A stretch of 64,000 bases of DNA from Blastococcus haudaquaticus (GTDB taxonomy: Bacteria > Actinomycetota > Actinomycetes > Mycobacteriales > Geodermatophilaceae), in NCBI RefSeq assembly GCF_900230285.1, contig NZ_OCNK01000007.1, positions 62,001 through 126,000 on the forward strand. Reading direction: 5' to 3'. The position numbers were made by a program, and so were the translations under genes. The notes beneath the pieces are model-generated. The model made no database searches, was not told the DNA's origin, and worked only from the letters and a program-made list of their open reading frames with translations. Positions within the stretch are counted from its first letter, which is position 1; the number at the start of each line of letters is the position of its first letter. Positions 7,565 through 15,939 of the stretch are shown here, piece by piece.

Positions 7565-8635
7565 TCAGACCACCCGGGTCAGCGCCGGCCACAGGGCGTC
7601 GGGTCCGCCGGCGAGCACGCCCGCACCGAGCACCCGCGACCAGGCGAGGTCGCTGCCGGCCTCGTCCCGCCACGACCAGAGCCGCCGCGTCAGGTGGTGC
7701 AGCTTGTGCTCCTGGGTGAACCCGATCGCACCGTGCACCTGGTGCGCCAGCCGGGCGACGACCTCGACGGCGGCACCCGCCCGCACCTTGGCCGCAGCGG
7801 CGGCCAGGACGACGTTCTCACCCCGGTCCAGCGCCTGCACCGCGGCATCGGTCAGCGCCGTCACCGCGGTCACCTCGCCAGCCATCTCGGCGAGCTCCAT
7901 CTGGATGGCCTGGAACTTGCCCAGCGGGCGGCCGAACTGGTGCCGCTCCCCGGCGTACTGGACGGTCCAGGCCAGCACCTGCTCCAGCGCGGCCGCCAAC
8001 TGCACCGACCTCGCCAGCGCGTAGCGCGCCCGCAGCTCCGACGCCTGGGCCGCGGTGAGCAGCGCCCCCGACGTACCGACCCGGTCGAGCACCAGGGTGC
8101 CGCGCGGCTCGCCGGCCAGGTTGGAGGCATCGGTCGCCGGCAGCGACGACGCGTCGACCAGCGCGAGGACCGCACCCTCGATGCCCGCCGGCGCGGGCGC
8201 GAGGACGACGACGTGCTGCGCCACCCCCGCCCAGGCGACATCGGGCACCGTCCCGGTGAGCGTGAACCGCCCCGGGCCGTCCCCGTTGTCGACCGGGTGC
8301 ACGGTCACGGCGTCACCGAGAGCGAAGGTGGTCGGGTGCTCCGGCGACGGCAGATCGAGGTCGGCGGTCAGCAGCGCCGGCCCGGCGACGAGCAGCTGCT
8401 CGGCCACCGGCACCGCCCCGGCACCGGCGGCCAGGGTGCGGACGATCGCCACCGCGTCGGCCAGCTCACCGCCCGAGCCGCCGGCCTCCTCGGGCAGCCC
8501 GACACCGGTCAGCCCCGCCTCGGCGAGGGCGCCCCACAGCCCGGCGTCCCAGCGCCGCTCCGCCGTCAGCGCGAACGGCTCGAAGCCGCCGAGGATGTCC
8601 CGGACGGTCTCGACCACGAGGTCCTGATCACTCAC
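7565..8635 (-). CDS. acyl-CoA dehydrogenase family protein (second subunit of a pair)
   Basis: 356 residues from GTG 8635, beginning MSDQDLVVETVRDILGG. The start overlaps the stop of the upstream dehydrogenase gene (GTGA), so the two are translationally coupled. It has the helical N-terminal domain (GLTGVGLPEEAGGSGG), the beta domain (FTLTGTVPDVAWAG) and the C-terminal helical domain with QFGRPLGKFQAIQMELAEM and HQVHGAIGFTQEHKLHHL. Paired, divergent acyl-CoA dehydrogenases of this kind form alpha2-beta2 heterotetramers in actinobacterial sterol or side-chain catabolism. This subunit looks like the less canonical partner. The acyl-CoA substrate cannot be read from the sequence. Confidence 0.88.
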   Translation of the reverse strand: MSDQDLVVETVRDILGGFEPFALTAERRWDAGLWGALAEAGLTGVGLPEEAGGSGGELADAVAIVRTLAAGAGAVPVAEQLLVAGPALLTADLDLPSPEHPTTFALGDAVTVHPVDNGDGPGRFTLTGTVPDVAWAGVAQHVVVLAPAPAGIEGAVLALVDASSLPATDASNLAGEPRGTLVLDRVGTSGALLTAAQASELRARYALARSVQLAAALEQVLAWTVQYAGERHQFGRPLGKFQAIQMELAEMAGEVTAVTALTDAAVQALDRGENVVLAAAAAKVRAGAAVEVVARLAHQVHGAIGFTQEHKLHHLTRRLWSWRDEAGSDLAWSRVLGAGVLAGGPDALWPALTRVV

Positions 8636-9795
8636 CGGAGGCCCAATCCACGCGCCACGATCCCTCGCAGGATCTCGTTGGTCCCGCCCCTGAGCGTGTA
8701 CCCCGGCGCGTGCAGCTGCGCCTCGGCCAGTGCCCGGCCCAGCGGATCGGGCGAGTCCAGCGACGGCGTCACGTCGACCACCCGGCGGACCTCCTCGATC
8801 ACGTCGGCCTCGAACGTCGTCCCCACGTCCTTGACCAGCGCCGCCGGGATGTTCGGCAGCTCGCCACGATCCAGAGCAGCGGCGATCCGCAGCGACATCT
8901 GCCGGAGCGCCAGGATGCGCGCGGACAACCGGCCCAGCGTCGCCAGCGCTGCCGGGTCGCCGGTCTCCGCCACCCGCCGGCCGAACTCGGCGACGAGTGG
9001 ATACGTCGACAGGAACCGCTCCGGGCCCGACCGCTCGAAGGCCAGCTCGGCGGTCACCTGGTGCCAGCCGTTGCCCTCCTCGCCGAGCAGCATGTCGCCC
9101 GGGACGACGACGTCCTCGAACACGACCTCGTTGAAGTGGTGCCCGCCGTCGAGGATGCGGATCGGGTTGATCGTGATGCCCGGCAGCGACAGGTCGATGA
9201 GCAGCTGCGACATGCCGGCGTGCCGGTTCGCGGAGTCCGACGGCGAGGTGCGCACCAGCACGATCCCGTAGTGGGAGTGGTGTGCGTTCGACGTCCACAC
9301 CTTGGCGCCGTTGACCACCCAGTCGCCGTCGCCGTTGCGGGTGGCCTTGGTGCGGATCGAGGCGAGGTCGGAGCCGGAGTCGGGCTCGCTCATGCCGATG
9401 ACGAAGAAGCACTCACCCGCCGCGATGCGCGGCAGGATCTCCTGGCGCTGCTTCTCGGTGCCGTAGGTGAGCAGGTTCGGCCCCGACTGGCGGTCGGCGA
9501 TCCAGTGCGCCGCGACCGGGGCGCCGGCGGCGAGCAGTTCCTCGGTGACGGCGTAGCGCTCCATCGCCGACCGCTCGTGCCCGCCGTACTGCTTCGGCCA
9601 GGTCATCCCGAGCCAGCCGCGCTCGCCCAGCTTCTTGGAGAAGGCCGGGTCGACGCCGGACAGCCAGGTGTCCACATGGGTGGTGAAGCTGCCGGCGGCC
9701 AGCTCGGCGGCGAGGAACTCGCGGACCTCCGCCCGCAGCTGCTCGGCCGCCTCCGACCGCGGCGCGGGCGCCAGTGTCAACGAGTTGCTGCTCAT
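8632..9795 (-). CDS. acyl-CoA dehydrogenase (first subunit of a pair)
   Basis: 387 residues. ATG 9795 is preferred to an in-frame start 69 nt upstream because it begins just before the conserved N-terminal helices. Visible motifs are WPKQYGGHERSAMERY, the FAD/substrate signature FFVIGMSEPDSGSDLASIRT, the VVNGAKVWTSNAHHSHYG strand, ELAFERSGPER with a candidate catalytic glutamate, and the C-terminal TLRGGTNEILRGIVARGLGL. The flavoenzyme oxidises acyl-CoA to enoyl-CoA with electrons passing to ETF. It is the first gene of a two-gene operon with the 7565-8635 partner. Nothing nearby names a specific pathway (no thiolase or hydratase adjacent). Confidence 0.9.
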   Translation of the reverse strand: MSSNSLTLAPAPRSEAAEQLRAEVREFLAAELAAGSFTTHVDTWLSGVDPAFSKKLGERGWLGMTWPKQYGGHERSAMERYAVTEELLAAGAPVAAHWIADRQSGPNLLTYGTEKQRQEILPRIAAGECFFVIGMSEPDSGSDLASIRTKATRNGDGDWVVNGAKVWTSNAHHSHYGIVLVRTSPSDSANRHAGMSQLLIDLSLPGITINPIRILDGGHHFNEVVFEDVVVPGDMLLGEEGNGWHQVTAELAFERSGPERFLSTYPLVAEFGRRVAETGDPAALATLGRLSARILALRQMSLRIAAALDRGELPNIPAALVKDVGTTFEADVIEEVRRVVDVTPSLDSPDPLGRALAEAQLHAPGYTLRGGTNEILRGIVARGLGLR

Positions 9796-10298
9796 GCGAC
9801 TCCCCACGTCGGTGTGGCCGTGCTCAAGGTCGGTTGTACAGGGCGACGCGAGCCGGTTGCCCACCGCCCGTCGAACGCGACATCGCCGAGGGCGATTCGA
9901 TGGTCAGGGCTGCGTCATGAGTGCGACGAGGAATCCCCGCGCCGAGGGCGTGCCACTCGGCACGCCGCTAGGGCGACGGAGGAAGCCACCGCTCCAGCGC
10001 CCCGATGACCGCGTGCTTGCCCGAACTGAGTAGCGGTAGGAGCGGTGTTCCCCGTAGCACTTCGTGCCGACGCCCGGACGGCGCGCCGCACGGGGCGAAC
10101 GAGCCGCTTGTTTCCGGATCGATTCAGCGGCGGGACGAGGCGGTCACCAGGCGTTTCGGAGACTTGACCCTCCGATCCGACACGCTGGAGTCCGGTTCCT
10201 CGTCCGGCCGGCCCCGCGTGTGCCGCCAACCTTCTCGCGACCTGTCCGGACAGTGACCGGCACCAGTGCGAGGAGCACCCAGGAAGGCGGGGGCGCCG
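9796..10298. other. 503-nt gap without a supported gene
   Basis: Open frames here, such as 10005-10256 (+) and 9915-10418 (-), have an atypical third-position pattern and low-complexity Arg/Ser-rich products, so I do not call them. The left end should hold the promoter of the acyl-CoA dehydrogenase operon, and the right end the promoter and ribosome-binding site of the 44-residue gene at 10299. I see no tRNA, palindrome or repeat in the middle. Confidence 0.5.
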
Positions 10299-10433
10299 GT
10301 GTCCGAGACATTGCTGACCGTGTTCGGCGTCGGCGCCGCCCTCGGGAGCTACGTCGGCTACCACGTCGGCGTATGGCGTGCCGCTTCGCGCGCAGCCCGG
10401 GCCACCTACCGCACTCAACGCGGCCTGCGCTGA
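10299..10433 (+). CDS. 44-residue single-span membrane protein
   Basis: GTG 10299 is preceded by an AGGAAGG-type ribosome-binding site about 12 nt upstream. The product starts MSETLLTVFGVGAALGSYVG, giving one hydrophobic helix with glycine small-residue spacing. It ends in a positively charged, Arg-rich tail (WRAASRAARATYRTQRGLR). The positive-inside rule puts the tail in the cytoplasm. Small membrane proteins of this layout often regulate larger membrane complexes, but no partner is evident. The gene sits alone ahead of the convergent gene at 10482. Confidence 0.6.
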   Translation: MSETLLTVFGVGAALGSYVGYHVGVWRAASRAARATYRTQRGLR

Positions 10434-10481
10434 GACCCTTCCGCCCGGGCCCGGTCGCTCCCGGGACGCCGGGGCGGACCG

Positions 10482-10856
10482 TCAGTCGTGCTCGTCGTGC
10501 TCGTCGTGCTCGTCGTGCTCGGCCGGGCCGCGGGTCAGCTGGCGGAGCTCGCTCACCACGTCGGTCGCCACCGCACCCAGGGAGTTCAGCGCGTCCGACA
10601 CGAGCCGCCGCACGCCCGTGACGTCCACGCCGAGGCCTGAGGCGAGACCGGAGCCGAGACCGGCACCCAGGCCGGTCACCACGTCCCTCCCGCGGAGCTC
10701 GCCCGTCGCGCCCTGCTGCTCGGCGAGGTCGGGGCACCAGCGCATCGCGTCACCCGACATCGACCAGTCACCGGTCGCTCCGTCGATCGCGGTCGCCACC
10801 GGGTTCGGGCGAGAGTCCATGGCCGCCTCCAGCGCAGGGTCCCCCGCCATGGTCAC
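10482..10856 (-). CDS. hypothetical protein with C-terminal Glu-His-Asp repeats
   Basis: About 124 residues from GTG 10856; ATG 10850 is an equally good start two codons later. No named domain. The middle has a Gly-rich stretch (GLGAGLGSGLASGLG) and an amphipathic helix (RRLVSDALNSLGAVATDVV). The protein ends in four exact Glu-His-Asp triplets, encoded by four identical 9-bp units. Such acidic/His tails can bind divalent metals. It lies between the 44-residue gene and the phosphatase gene, 31 nt beyond the latter's stop on the same strand direction. Function unknown. Confidence 0.65.
   Translation of the reverse strand: MTMAGDPALEAAMDSRPNPVATAIDGATGDWSMSGDAMRWCPDLAEQQGATGELRGRDVVTGLGAGLGSGLASGLGVDVTGVRRLVSDALNSLGAVATDVVSELRQLTRGPAEHDEHDEHDEHD
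10485..10520. repeat. 4 x 9-bp perfect tandem repeat
   Basis: Unit GTCGTGCTC repeated four times without error. On the minus strand it encodes the Glu-His-Asp tail of the 10482-10856 gene. A slippage-prone tract at the very end of a coding sequence. Confidence 0.85.
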
Positions 10857-10887
10857 CCCAACTGCAGCATCGCGGAAGAGGTGCGGC

Positions 10888-13161
10888 TCAGCCGACCCGG
10901 GTCAGTGCGAGGAGGGCGATGTCGTCGGCCCGGTGGGTGCCGGTGAGGTCGGCCAGCACGCGGTCGCACAGCTCGTCGGGGTCCGACGTCCTCGCGTCGA
11001 CAGCGGCCGCGAGCAGATGCGCGAGCCCCTCGTCGATGTCGGCCGCCCGGCTCTCGACCAGCCCGTCGGTGAACAGCAGCAACGTCGCGCCGACCGGCAG
11101 CACGCCCGCCCACTCCAGCGCCGGCGCGGGTGCGGGCGGCGCCCCCAGCATGCGGCTCGGGGTCACCGGCAGGAACTCGGCGTGCCCGGCCGTGATGAGC
11201 AACGGAGGGGGGTGACCGGCCGAGGCGATGCGCAACTGCCCGGTGCCCGCGTCGAGCGACGCGAACAGCGCCGTCGCCATCCGCTGCATCCCGAGCAGCG
11301 ACCAGCTGGCCTGCAGCCGGTCGATCACCGCGCTCGGCGTCGGCCGGTCCGCCAGCAGGGCGCGGTAGACCGAGTTCAGCTGGCCCATGGTCGCCGCGGC
11401 CGTGATGTCGTGCCCGACCACGTCGCCGACCGCGAGGGCGACCTGACCGTCGGGGAGCTGGACGACGTCGTAGAAGTCGCCGCCCACCTCTGCTCCGTAG
11501 GTCGCGGGGAGGTAGCGCACCGCCGTCGACAGCCCCGGGAGCGGCGGCGGGTCCGGTGGCAGCAGGTTGGCCTGGAGCGTGTGGGAGGTCCGGACGTCGA
11601 GCTCGTAGCGCTGGGCCTTGGCGACGACGAGCGCCACCTGCAGGGCGAGCTGCTCGGCGACCTCCACGTCGGCCTCGGTGAACGAGCCGCGCTGCCGGTC
11701 GGCGCAGATGGTCACCACGCCGAGGCGCCGTCCCTCGGCCATCAGCGGCACGGCGACGATGCTGGTCAGGTCGAGGCTCTGGGCGACCTCGGCGTGCCGC
11801 TCGTCGGAGGAGATCGAGCTCAGGAACTCGGGCCGCACCATGCGGACCCACTGCGTCTGCCCCTCGCGGAGCGCCCGGATGCTCGGGTGGGACTCCCGGC
11901 GGGCGGTCAGGTGCCGTTCGCGCACCTCGTCGGCCAGGTGCTGCAGCTGAGGGTCGCGGTGCCGCGCCGCAGGGCGGGTCAGGCCCTGCTCGGTGACCAG
12001 GTCGATGACGCACAGATCGGCCAGTGTCCCGACGGCCAGCTGGGCCAGCCGCTCGACTGTCTCGCTGACGTCCGCGGCACCGGCCAGCAGGCGGGCCGCC
12101 TCCAGCAGGAACGCGGCGCGCTCCGCCTGCCGGGCGGTCTCCTCGTGCAGCAGCGCGCGCTCCAGCGCCTGGCCCGCCTGCCGGCCCAGCGTCGACAGCA
12201 GCTCGATGTCGGCCGCCCCGACGGGCTCGACGACCCCGGGCTCGTCGAGGCTGATGAGGTCGCCGTTCGGGGCGTCGCCCAACCCCAGGATGAGCACGCC
12301 GAGTCGCCGGCTGTCCGCCGCGACGGGCACTGTCACCAGCTCGGAGAGTCCCGCGCCCGCCATCGCCGCCGCCACCGTCGGCTGCACCGACCGCATCCGC
12401 CGATCCAGCTCCACGATTCGGACGCCTTGGGCGAGTTCCAGCGCCAGCTGCCCGTTGGCGGCGTCCCGGAGCGCCGCGAGCAGCTCCGGCGGCAGGCCCT
12501 CGGTGTGCACGGCGCGCAGCGCCGGAACCGAGTCGGGGTCGCCGGCGACCCCCTCGTCGACGAGCACGAGCGTCGCCCCGCTCGCCCCCAGCGCGGCCCG
12601 ACTGCGCTCGACGATGACCGTCGCGACGTCATGCACGGTAGTGGCTGCGGCGAGGTCGGACACGACCATCTGGACGACGCGCGACCGGGCCTCCGACTCC
12701 TCCGCCGCGCGCTGGGCGGCCAGCAGCTCCCGCTCGTAGCGCCGCCGCGCGGTCGCCTCGAACAGCGTCGCGCGGACCAGGAGCGGCGCACCCGACTCGT
12801 CCCGCAGCTCGACGGCGTTGAGCAGGCACGGCAGCAGCGACCCGTCGACGCGCACGACGTCCAGCGCGATCTCGCGCACCGCGCCCTGCATGCGCAGCAA
12901 CGGCGCGAGGTGCGTCTCGTGGAACACGCGGCCGCCGACGCTCAGGAGGTCCTGGAACCGCGTGCCGATGAGGTCGTCGGCACGCCGTCCGGTCCACGCG
13001 CAGAACGTGCGGTTCACCTTGACGATGCGCCCGTCCGGCAGCGTCGAGAGGTAGCCCATGGGCGCGCTCTCGTAGAGGTCGGCCGGATCCTCCTCGAGCA
13101 GCCGGCCCAGCTGCGCCCGAGGGTCCTGACCGGGGTTGCCGACAGGGTCCGTGGCGCTCAC
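10888..13161 (-). CDS. PAS-GAF-GAF-SpoIIE PP2C-type serine phosphatase (RsbP-like)
   Basis: 757 residues from GTG 13161, whose start overlaps the stop of the rsbQ-like gene (GTGA). Domains in order: PAS (about 30-140, SAPMGYLSTLPDGRIVKVN), a short coiled linker, GAF1 (about 165-345), GAF2 (about 370-530), and a SpoIIE/PP2C phosphatase (about 545-757). The phosphatase has metal-binding motifs EVGGDFYDV, AVGDVVGHD, FTDGLVES and HRADDIALLAL. Such phosphatases dephosphorylate STAS anti-anti-sigma factors and so release a stress sigma factor. In Bacillus, RsbP (PAS-PP2C) works with RsbQ in energy stress; this version carries two extra GAF sensors. Partner STAS and kinase genes occur at 29620 and 34390. 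Confidence 0.92.
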   Translation of the reverse strand: MSATDPVGNPGQDPRAQLGRLLEEDPADLYESAPMGYLSTLPDGRIVKVNRTFCAWTGRRADDLIGTRFQDLLSVGGRVFHETHLAPLLRMQGAVREIALDVVRVDGSLLPCLLNAVELRDESGAPLLVRATLFEATARRRYERELLAAQRAAEESEARSRVVQMVVSDLAAATTVHDVATVIVERSRAALGASGATLVLVDEGVAGDPDSVPALRAVHTEGLPPELLAALRDAANGQLALELAQGVRIVELDRRMRSVQPTVAAAMAGAGLSELVTVPVAADSRRLGVLILGLGDAPNGDLISLDEPGVVEPVGAADIELLSTLGRQAGQALERALLHEETARQAERAAFLLEAARLLAGAADVSETVERLAQLAVGTLADLCVIDLVTEQGLTRPAARHRDPQLQHLADEVRERHLTARRESHPSIRALREGQTQWVRMVRPEFLSSISSDERHAEVAQSLDLTSIVAVPLMAEGRRLGVVTICADRQRGSFTEADVEVAEQLALQVALVVAKAQRYELDVRTSHTLQANLLPPDPPPLPGLSTAVRYLPATYGAEVGGDFYDVVQLPDGQVALAVGDVVGHDITAAATMGQLNSVYRALLADRPTPSAVIDRLQASWSLLGMQRMATALFASLDAGTGQLRIASAGHPPPLLITAGHAEFLPVTPSRMLGAPPAPAPALEWAGVLPVGATLLLFTDGLVESRAADIDEGLAHLLAAAVDARTSDPDELCDRVLADLTGTHRADDIALLALTRVG

Positions 13162-13958
13162 CCCGTCAGGAACCGCCGGATCGCGGCAGTCGTCTCCTCG
13201 GGCGCGCTCAGGTGCGGGACGTGCCCCGTCGCCTCGAGCTGCGTGAAGGTGCTGCCCGGGATGCGCTCGTGCACGTACCGCCCCACCACCTCGGGTGCGA
13301 TGACGTCCTCGCTGCACTGCAGGACCAGCACCGGAATCGTGATGCCCGGCAGGTCGGCCCGGTTGTCGGACAGGAACGTGACCCGCGCGAACTGCCGCGC
13401 GATGTCGGGGTCGGTGCGGCAGAAGCTGTTGGTCAGCTCCTCCGCGAGCTCCGGGGAGTCGGGGTTGCCCATGATCACCGGCGCCATCTGCGTGGACCAG
13501 CCGAGGTGGTTGGCGTCGAGCGAGTCCAGCAGGCCGGCGATGTCGGTCCGGCTGAATCCCCCGACGTAGTCGCCGTCGTCGACGTACCGCGGGTTCGGGC
13601 CGACCATGACCAGGGCCCCGAACACCTCGGGGGCCTGCTGCCAGGCGAGGACGCCGATCATCGCGCTCACCGAGTGCCCGACGAGGACGACGTCGGTCAG
13701 GCCGAGCTCGCGGCAGACCTCGACGACGTCGGCCGCGTAGCCCTGCAGGGACGAGTACTTCTCCTCGTCGTAGGCGCTGAGGTCGGAGCTGCCCGAGCCG
13801 ACGAGGTCGAGCAGGACGACGCGGTGGTCGACCTCGAAGTCCGGCGTCACGAACCGCCACATCGCCTGGTCGCAGCCGAAGCCGTGGACGAAGACGACCG
13901 GCCGCCCGTCGGGCACCCCGCTCACGCGCACGCAGTTGCGCTGAAGGACGTTCGTCAC
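13158..13958 (-). CDS. rsbQ: RsbQ-like alpha/beta hydrolase
   Basis: 266 residues from GTG 13958. Start LQRNCVRVSGVPDGRPVVFV is followed by HGFGCDQAMW, LVGSGSSDLSAY, the nucleophile elbow GHSVSAM (Ser96), ILQCSEDVIAP-type acid (Asp218) and ATGHVPHLS (His246). Spacing and flanking sequence match Bacillus RsbQ (Ser96, Asp219, His247), a small-ligand hydrolase needed for RsbP to activate the sigma-B pathway. The fold is also that of plant D14/KAI2 receptors. The next gene, translated from an overlapping GTG, encodes the PAS-containing phosphatase, the expected partner. Ligand unknown. Assignment to this subfamily is strong, from both sequence and context. Confidence 0.9.
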   Translation of the reverse strand: MTNVLQRNCVRVSGVPDGRPVVFVHGFGCDQAMWRFVTPDFEVDHRVVLLDLVGSGSSDLSAYDEEKYSSLQGYAADVVEVCRELGLTDVVLVGHSVSAMIGVLAWQQAPEVFGALVMVGPNPRYVDDGDYVGGFSRTDIAGLLDSLDANHLGWSTQMAPVIMGNPDSPELAEELTNSFCRTDPDIARQFARVTFLSDNRADLPGITIPVLVLQCSEDVIAPEVVGRYVHERIPGSTFTQLEATGHVPHLSAPEETTAAIRRFLTG

Positions 13959-14219
13959 CCATCGACCCTATTCGACCGTCGCCTGCCGGAGCAGCGCATT
14001 CGCCATCTGCTCATCGTCGTCGACCCGCGCGGCCCGGTCCACTCCCGTTCCGGCTCACCCTCGGTCATGAGGAGCGCACGCACGGGGAGACACGACCCGG
14101 CCGCGTCGGACAGAGCCGGCAAACGCCTGTCGGACCCCTCCCTGTTGCCCCTAGCGTGCCCCGCATCGCACCGGTAGGACCACCGGTGTCCCCGGCACGA
14201 CTGCCGAACGAGGTGCCCC

Positions 14220-14972
14220 ATGACCGCGACCGCGGTTCGGACGACCGGTCTCATCCCCAGCCCCCGCGCCGCCGCCGACGACGCGGCGCCGACGGACGCC
14301 GGCGCGGGGACCGCCGCCGGCCGGGCGGCGGCCTACCAGCGCGTGCTGCACCAACTGGTCCGCCGGGAGCTGCGGCTGCTCGCCGACCTCGCCGCCTGGG
14401 CGCCCGACGACGAGGACGAGCGGACCACGGCGCTCACCCGGCACGCGCACCTGATCAGCCGAATCCTGCTGCACCACCACACCGTCGAGCGCGAGTCGGT
14501 GTGGCCGGTGCTCCTGCGTACCGCGGGCGGCGCGGCCCAGGACGCGGTCCGGGACTGGACGGCCGCCTGTGCGCGCCTCGACCACATGCTCCGCGACCTC
14601 GACACGGCCGCCCGGCAGTGGCAGGTGGCCGGCACGGCCCCCGCCCGCAACGCGTTCGCGGCGGCCTGCCGGGCGCTCGCCGATGCGGTGCGGGCCCAGA
14701 CCGCCGAGGAGGAGCGCACCCTGCTCCCCCTGCTCGCCGAGCACCTGGCCGACGAGGACTGGGCCGCGATCGCCGCGTCGTCGCACTGCCGGCTGTCCGG
14801 ACCGGAGCAGCTGTTCGTGCTCGGCCTGGCGCTCGAGGACTCCTGCGCCGGTGACCGCGCACGCCTCATCGACGGGCTCCCGCGGTCGGTGCGCGCCGCA
14901 TGGCGGGTGTACGGCGCCCGCCGGTACCGGTCGGCGGTCGTGCGCCTGCGCGGCGCCCCGCCCGCGGCTTAG
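14220..14972 (+). CDS. hemerythrin-domain protein
   Basis: 250 residues from ATG 14220. After an Ala-rich N-terminus (about 1-35) comes a four-helix bundle with histidine-rich iron-ligand motifs: HAHLISRILLHHHTVERE, ACARLDHMLRDLD and TAEEERTLLPLL. This is the pattern of bacterial HHE/hemerythrin-like proteins that bind a di-iron site and sense or carry oxygen, NO or peroxide. The C-terminal 60 residues (ASSHCRLSGPEQLFVLGLAL) form extra helices. It is a single gene, with 261 nt separating it from the divergent rsbQ-like gene. A second hemerythrin-type gene lies at 20059. Exact role not determinable. Confidence 0.8.
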   Translation: MTATAVRTTGLIPSPRAAADDAAPTDAGAGTAAGRAAAYQRVLHQLVRRELRLLADLAAWAPDDEDERTTALTRHAHLISRILLHHHTVERESVWPVLLRTAGGAAQDAVRDWTAACARLDHMLRDLDTAARQWQVAGTAPARNAFAAACRALADAVRAQTAEEERTLLPLLAEHLADEDWAAIAASSHCRLSGPEQLFVLGLALEDSCAGDRARLIDGLPRSVRAAWRVYGARRYRSAVVRLRGAPPAA

Positions 14973-14991
14973 GCGGGGGCGTCAGGGCGGG

Positions 14992-15111
14992 TCAGTAGCG
15001 GGACGTCCCGCAGTCGCGGCAGCGCTTGCGCATCGTCGCCGTCACGCCGTGGCAGTTGTCGCAGACCCAGGTGGCCTGCTCGACGGGTCGCTCCGTGGTG
15101 GTCGTGCTCAT
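14992..15111 (-). CDS. 39-residue zinc-ribbon protein
   Basis: ATG 15111 starts MSTTTTERPVEQATWVCDNC, and the rest carries a second CRDCGTSRY knuckle. The two C-x2-C pairs (Cys17/Cys20 and Cys32/Cys35) are 11 residues apart, as in zinc ribbons or RanBP2-type fingers. The protein is nothing but this finger plus a short polar N-terminus, so it must act by binding RNA, DNA or protein. It converges with the hemerythrin gene, with only 19 nt between stops. A longer frame begins at 15198, but the ATG at 15111 gives the compact domain. Confidence 0.75.
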   Translation of the reverse strand: MSTTTTERPVEQATWVCDNCHGVTATMRKRCRDCGTSRY

Positions 15112-15255
15112 GGCTGATCCCCCTCCTCGAGTGCTGGCAGGAACGCTAGGCAGCGAACGTGTCAGGAAGGTGACGCCTGGGTTGCGCTTGCCTCCCAACT
15201 AATTCCACGCCCCAGCGCAGCGATGAGTTCCGGCGCCGCCCCGGGTCGTCCCGGT

Positions 15256-15939
15256 ATGACGACGACCTTCGTACTGGTGCCCGGCGCAGGTGGGGACACC
15301 CTGTTCTGGTACCGCCTCGTGGCCGAGCTGGATGACCGCGGGCACGCTGCACTCCCGGTCGAGCTGCCGGTCCGCGACGACTCGGCCGGCCTGGACGCCT
15401 ACGCGGACGCGGTCGTGGCGGCGATCGGGAACCGCTCCCCCGTCGTGCTGGTCGCCCAGTCGATGGGCGGCCTCACCGCTCCCCTGGTGGCCGAACGGGT
15501 GCCCGCGCAGCTGCTGGTGCTGCTCAACGCGATGATCCCGCGACCCGGTGAGACCGGCGGCGAGTGGTGGACGGCCACCGGGCAGGGCGAGGCGGCCGCC
15601 GCCTACCGGCGAACCCTCGGCCTGCCCGCGGAGCTCGACGACGACGCCACCTACTTCCACGACGTCCCGGCCGACGTGGCCGCGGTCTACATGGACCAGG
15701 AGTTCGCCCAGTCCGGCCGGCCGTTCGAGGACCCCTGGCCGCTGGACCGCTGGCCCGACGTCGCCACGCGGGTGGTCGCCGGCCGCGAGGACCGGCTGTT
15801 CCCCCTGGAGTTCCAGCGGAAGCTCGCCGCCGAGCGGCTGGGTCTGGACGTCGACGAGGTGCCCGGCGGCCACTGCGCGGCGCTGAGCCACCCGGTCGAG
15901 CTCGCCGACCGGCTGGAGAGCTACCTCGGGTCGAGGTAG
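15256..15939 (+). CDS. alpha/beta hydrolase
   Basis: 227 residues from ATG 15256. The family start is TTFVLVPGAGGDTLFWYRLV, with the oxyanion-hole HG replaced by PG (VPGAGG). The nucleophile is in VLVAQSMGGLTAPLV (AQSMGG rather than GHSMGG), the acid in VVAGREDRLFP, and His in VPGGHCAALSHP. It resembles the small salicylate-esterase/methylesterase-like hydrolases common in actinobacteria. The substrate is not predictable. Its 3' end overlaps the convergent DUF6191 gene by 19 nt, so the transcripts are antisense at their ends. Confidence 0.87.
   Translation: MTTTFVLVPGAGGDTLFWYRLVAELDDRGHAALPVELPVRDDSAGLDAYADAVVAAIGNRSPVVLVAQSMGGLTAPLVAERVPAQLLVLLNAMIPRPGETGGEWWTATGQGEAAAAYRRTLGLPAELDDDATYFHDVPADVAAVYMDQEFAQSGRPFEDPWPLDRWPDVATRVVAGREDRLFPLEFQRKLAAERLGLDVDEVPGGHCAALSHPVELADRLESYLGSR

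Noticed and set aside
10005-10256. plus-strand 83-codon frame
   Set aside because: Third codon positions are not GC-rich as in all real genes here, and the product is Arg/Ser-rich low complexity.
9915-10418. minus-strand frame in the 500-nt gap
   Set aside because: Overlaps the better supported 44-residue gene and lacks a ribosome-binding site and domain.
10485-10520. CRISPR-like tandem repeat
   Set aside because: Units are 9 bp, without spacers, and encode Glu-His-Asp in frame; a coding microsatellite.
10378-13569. 1063-codon plus-strand open frame
   Set aside because: Antisense to the SpoIIE phosphatase and rsbQ-like genes, Arg/Gln/His-rich and without motifs.
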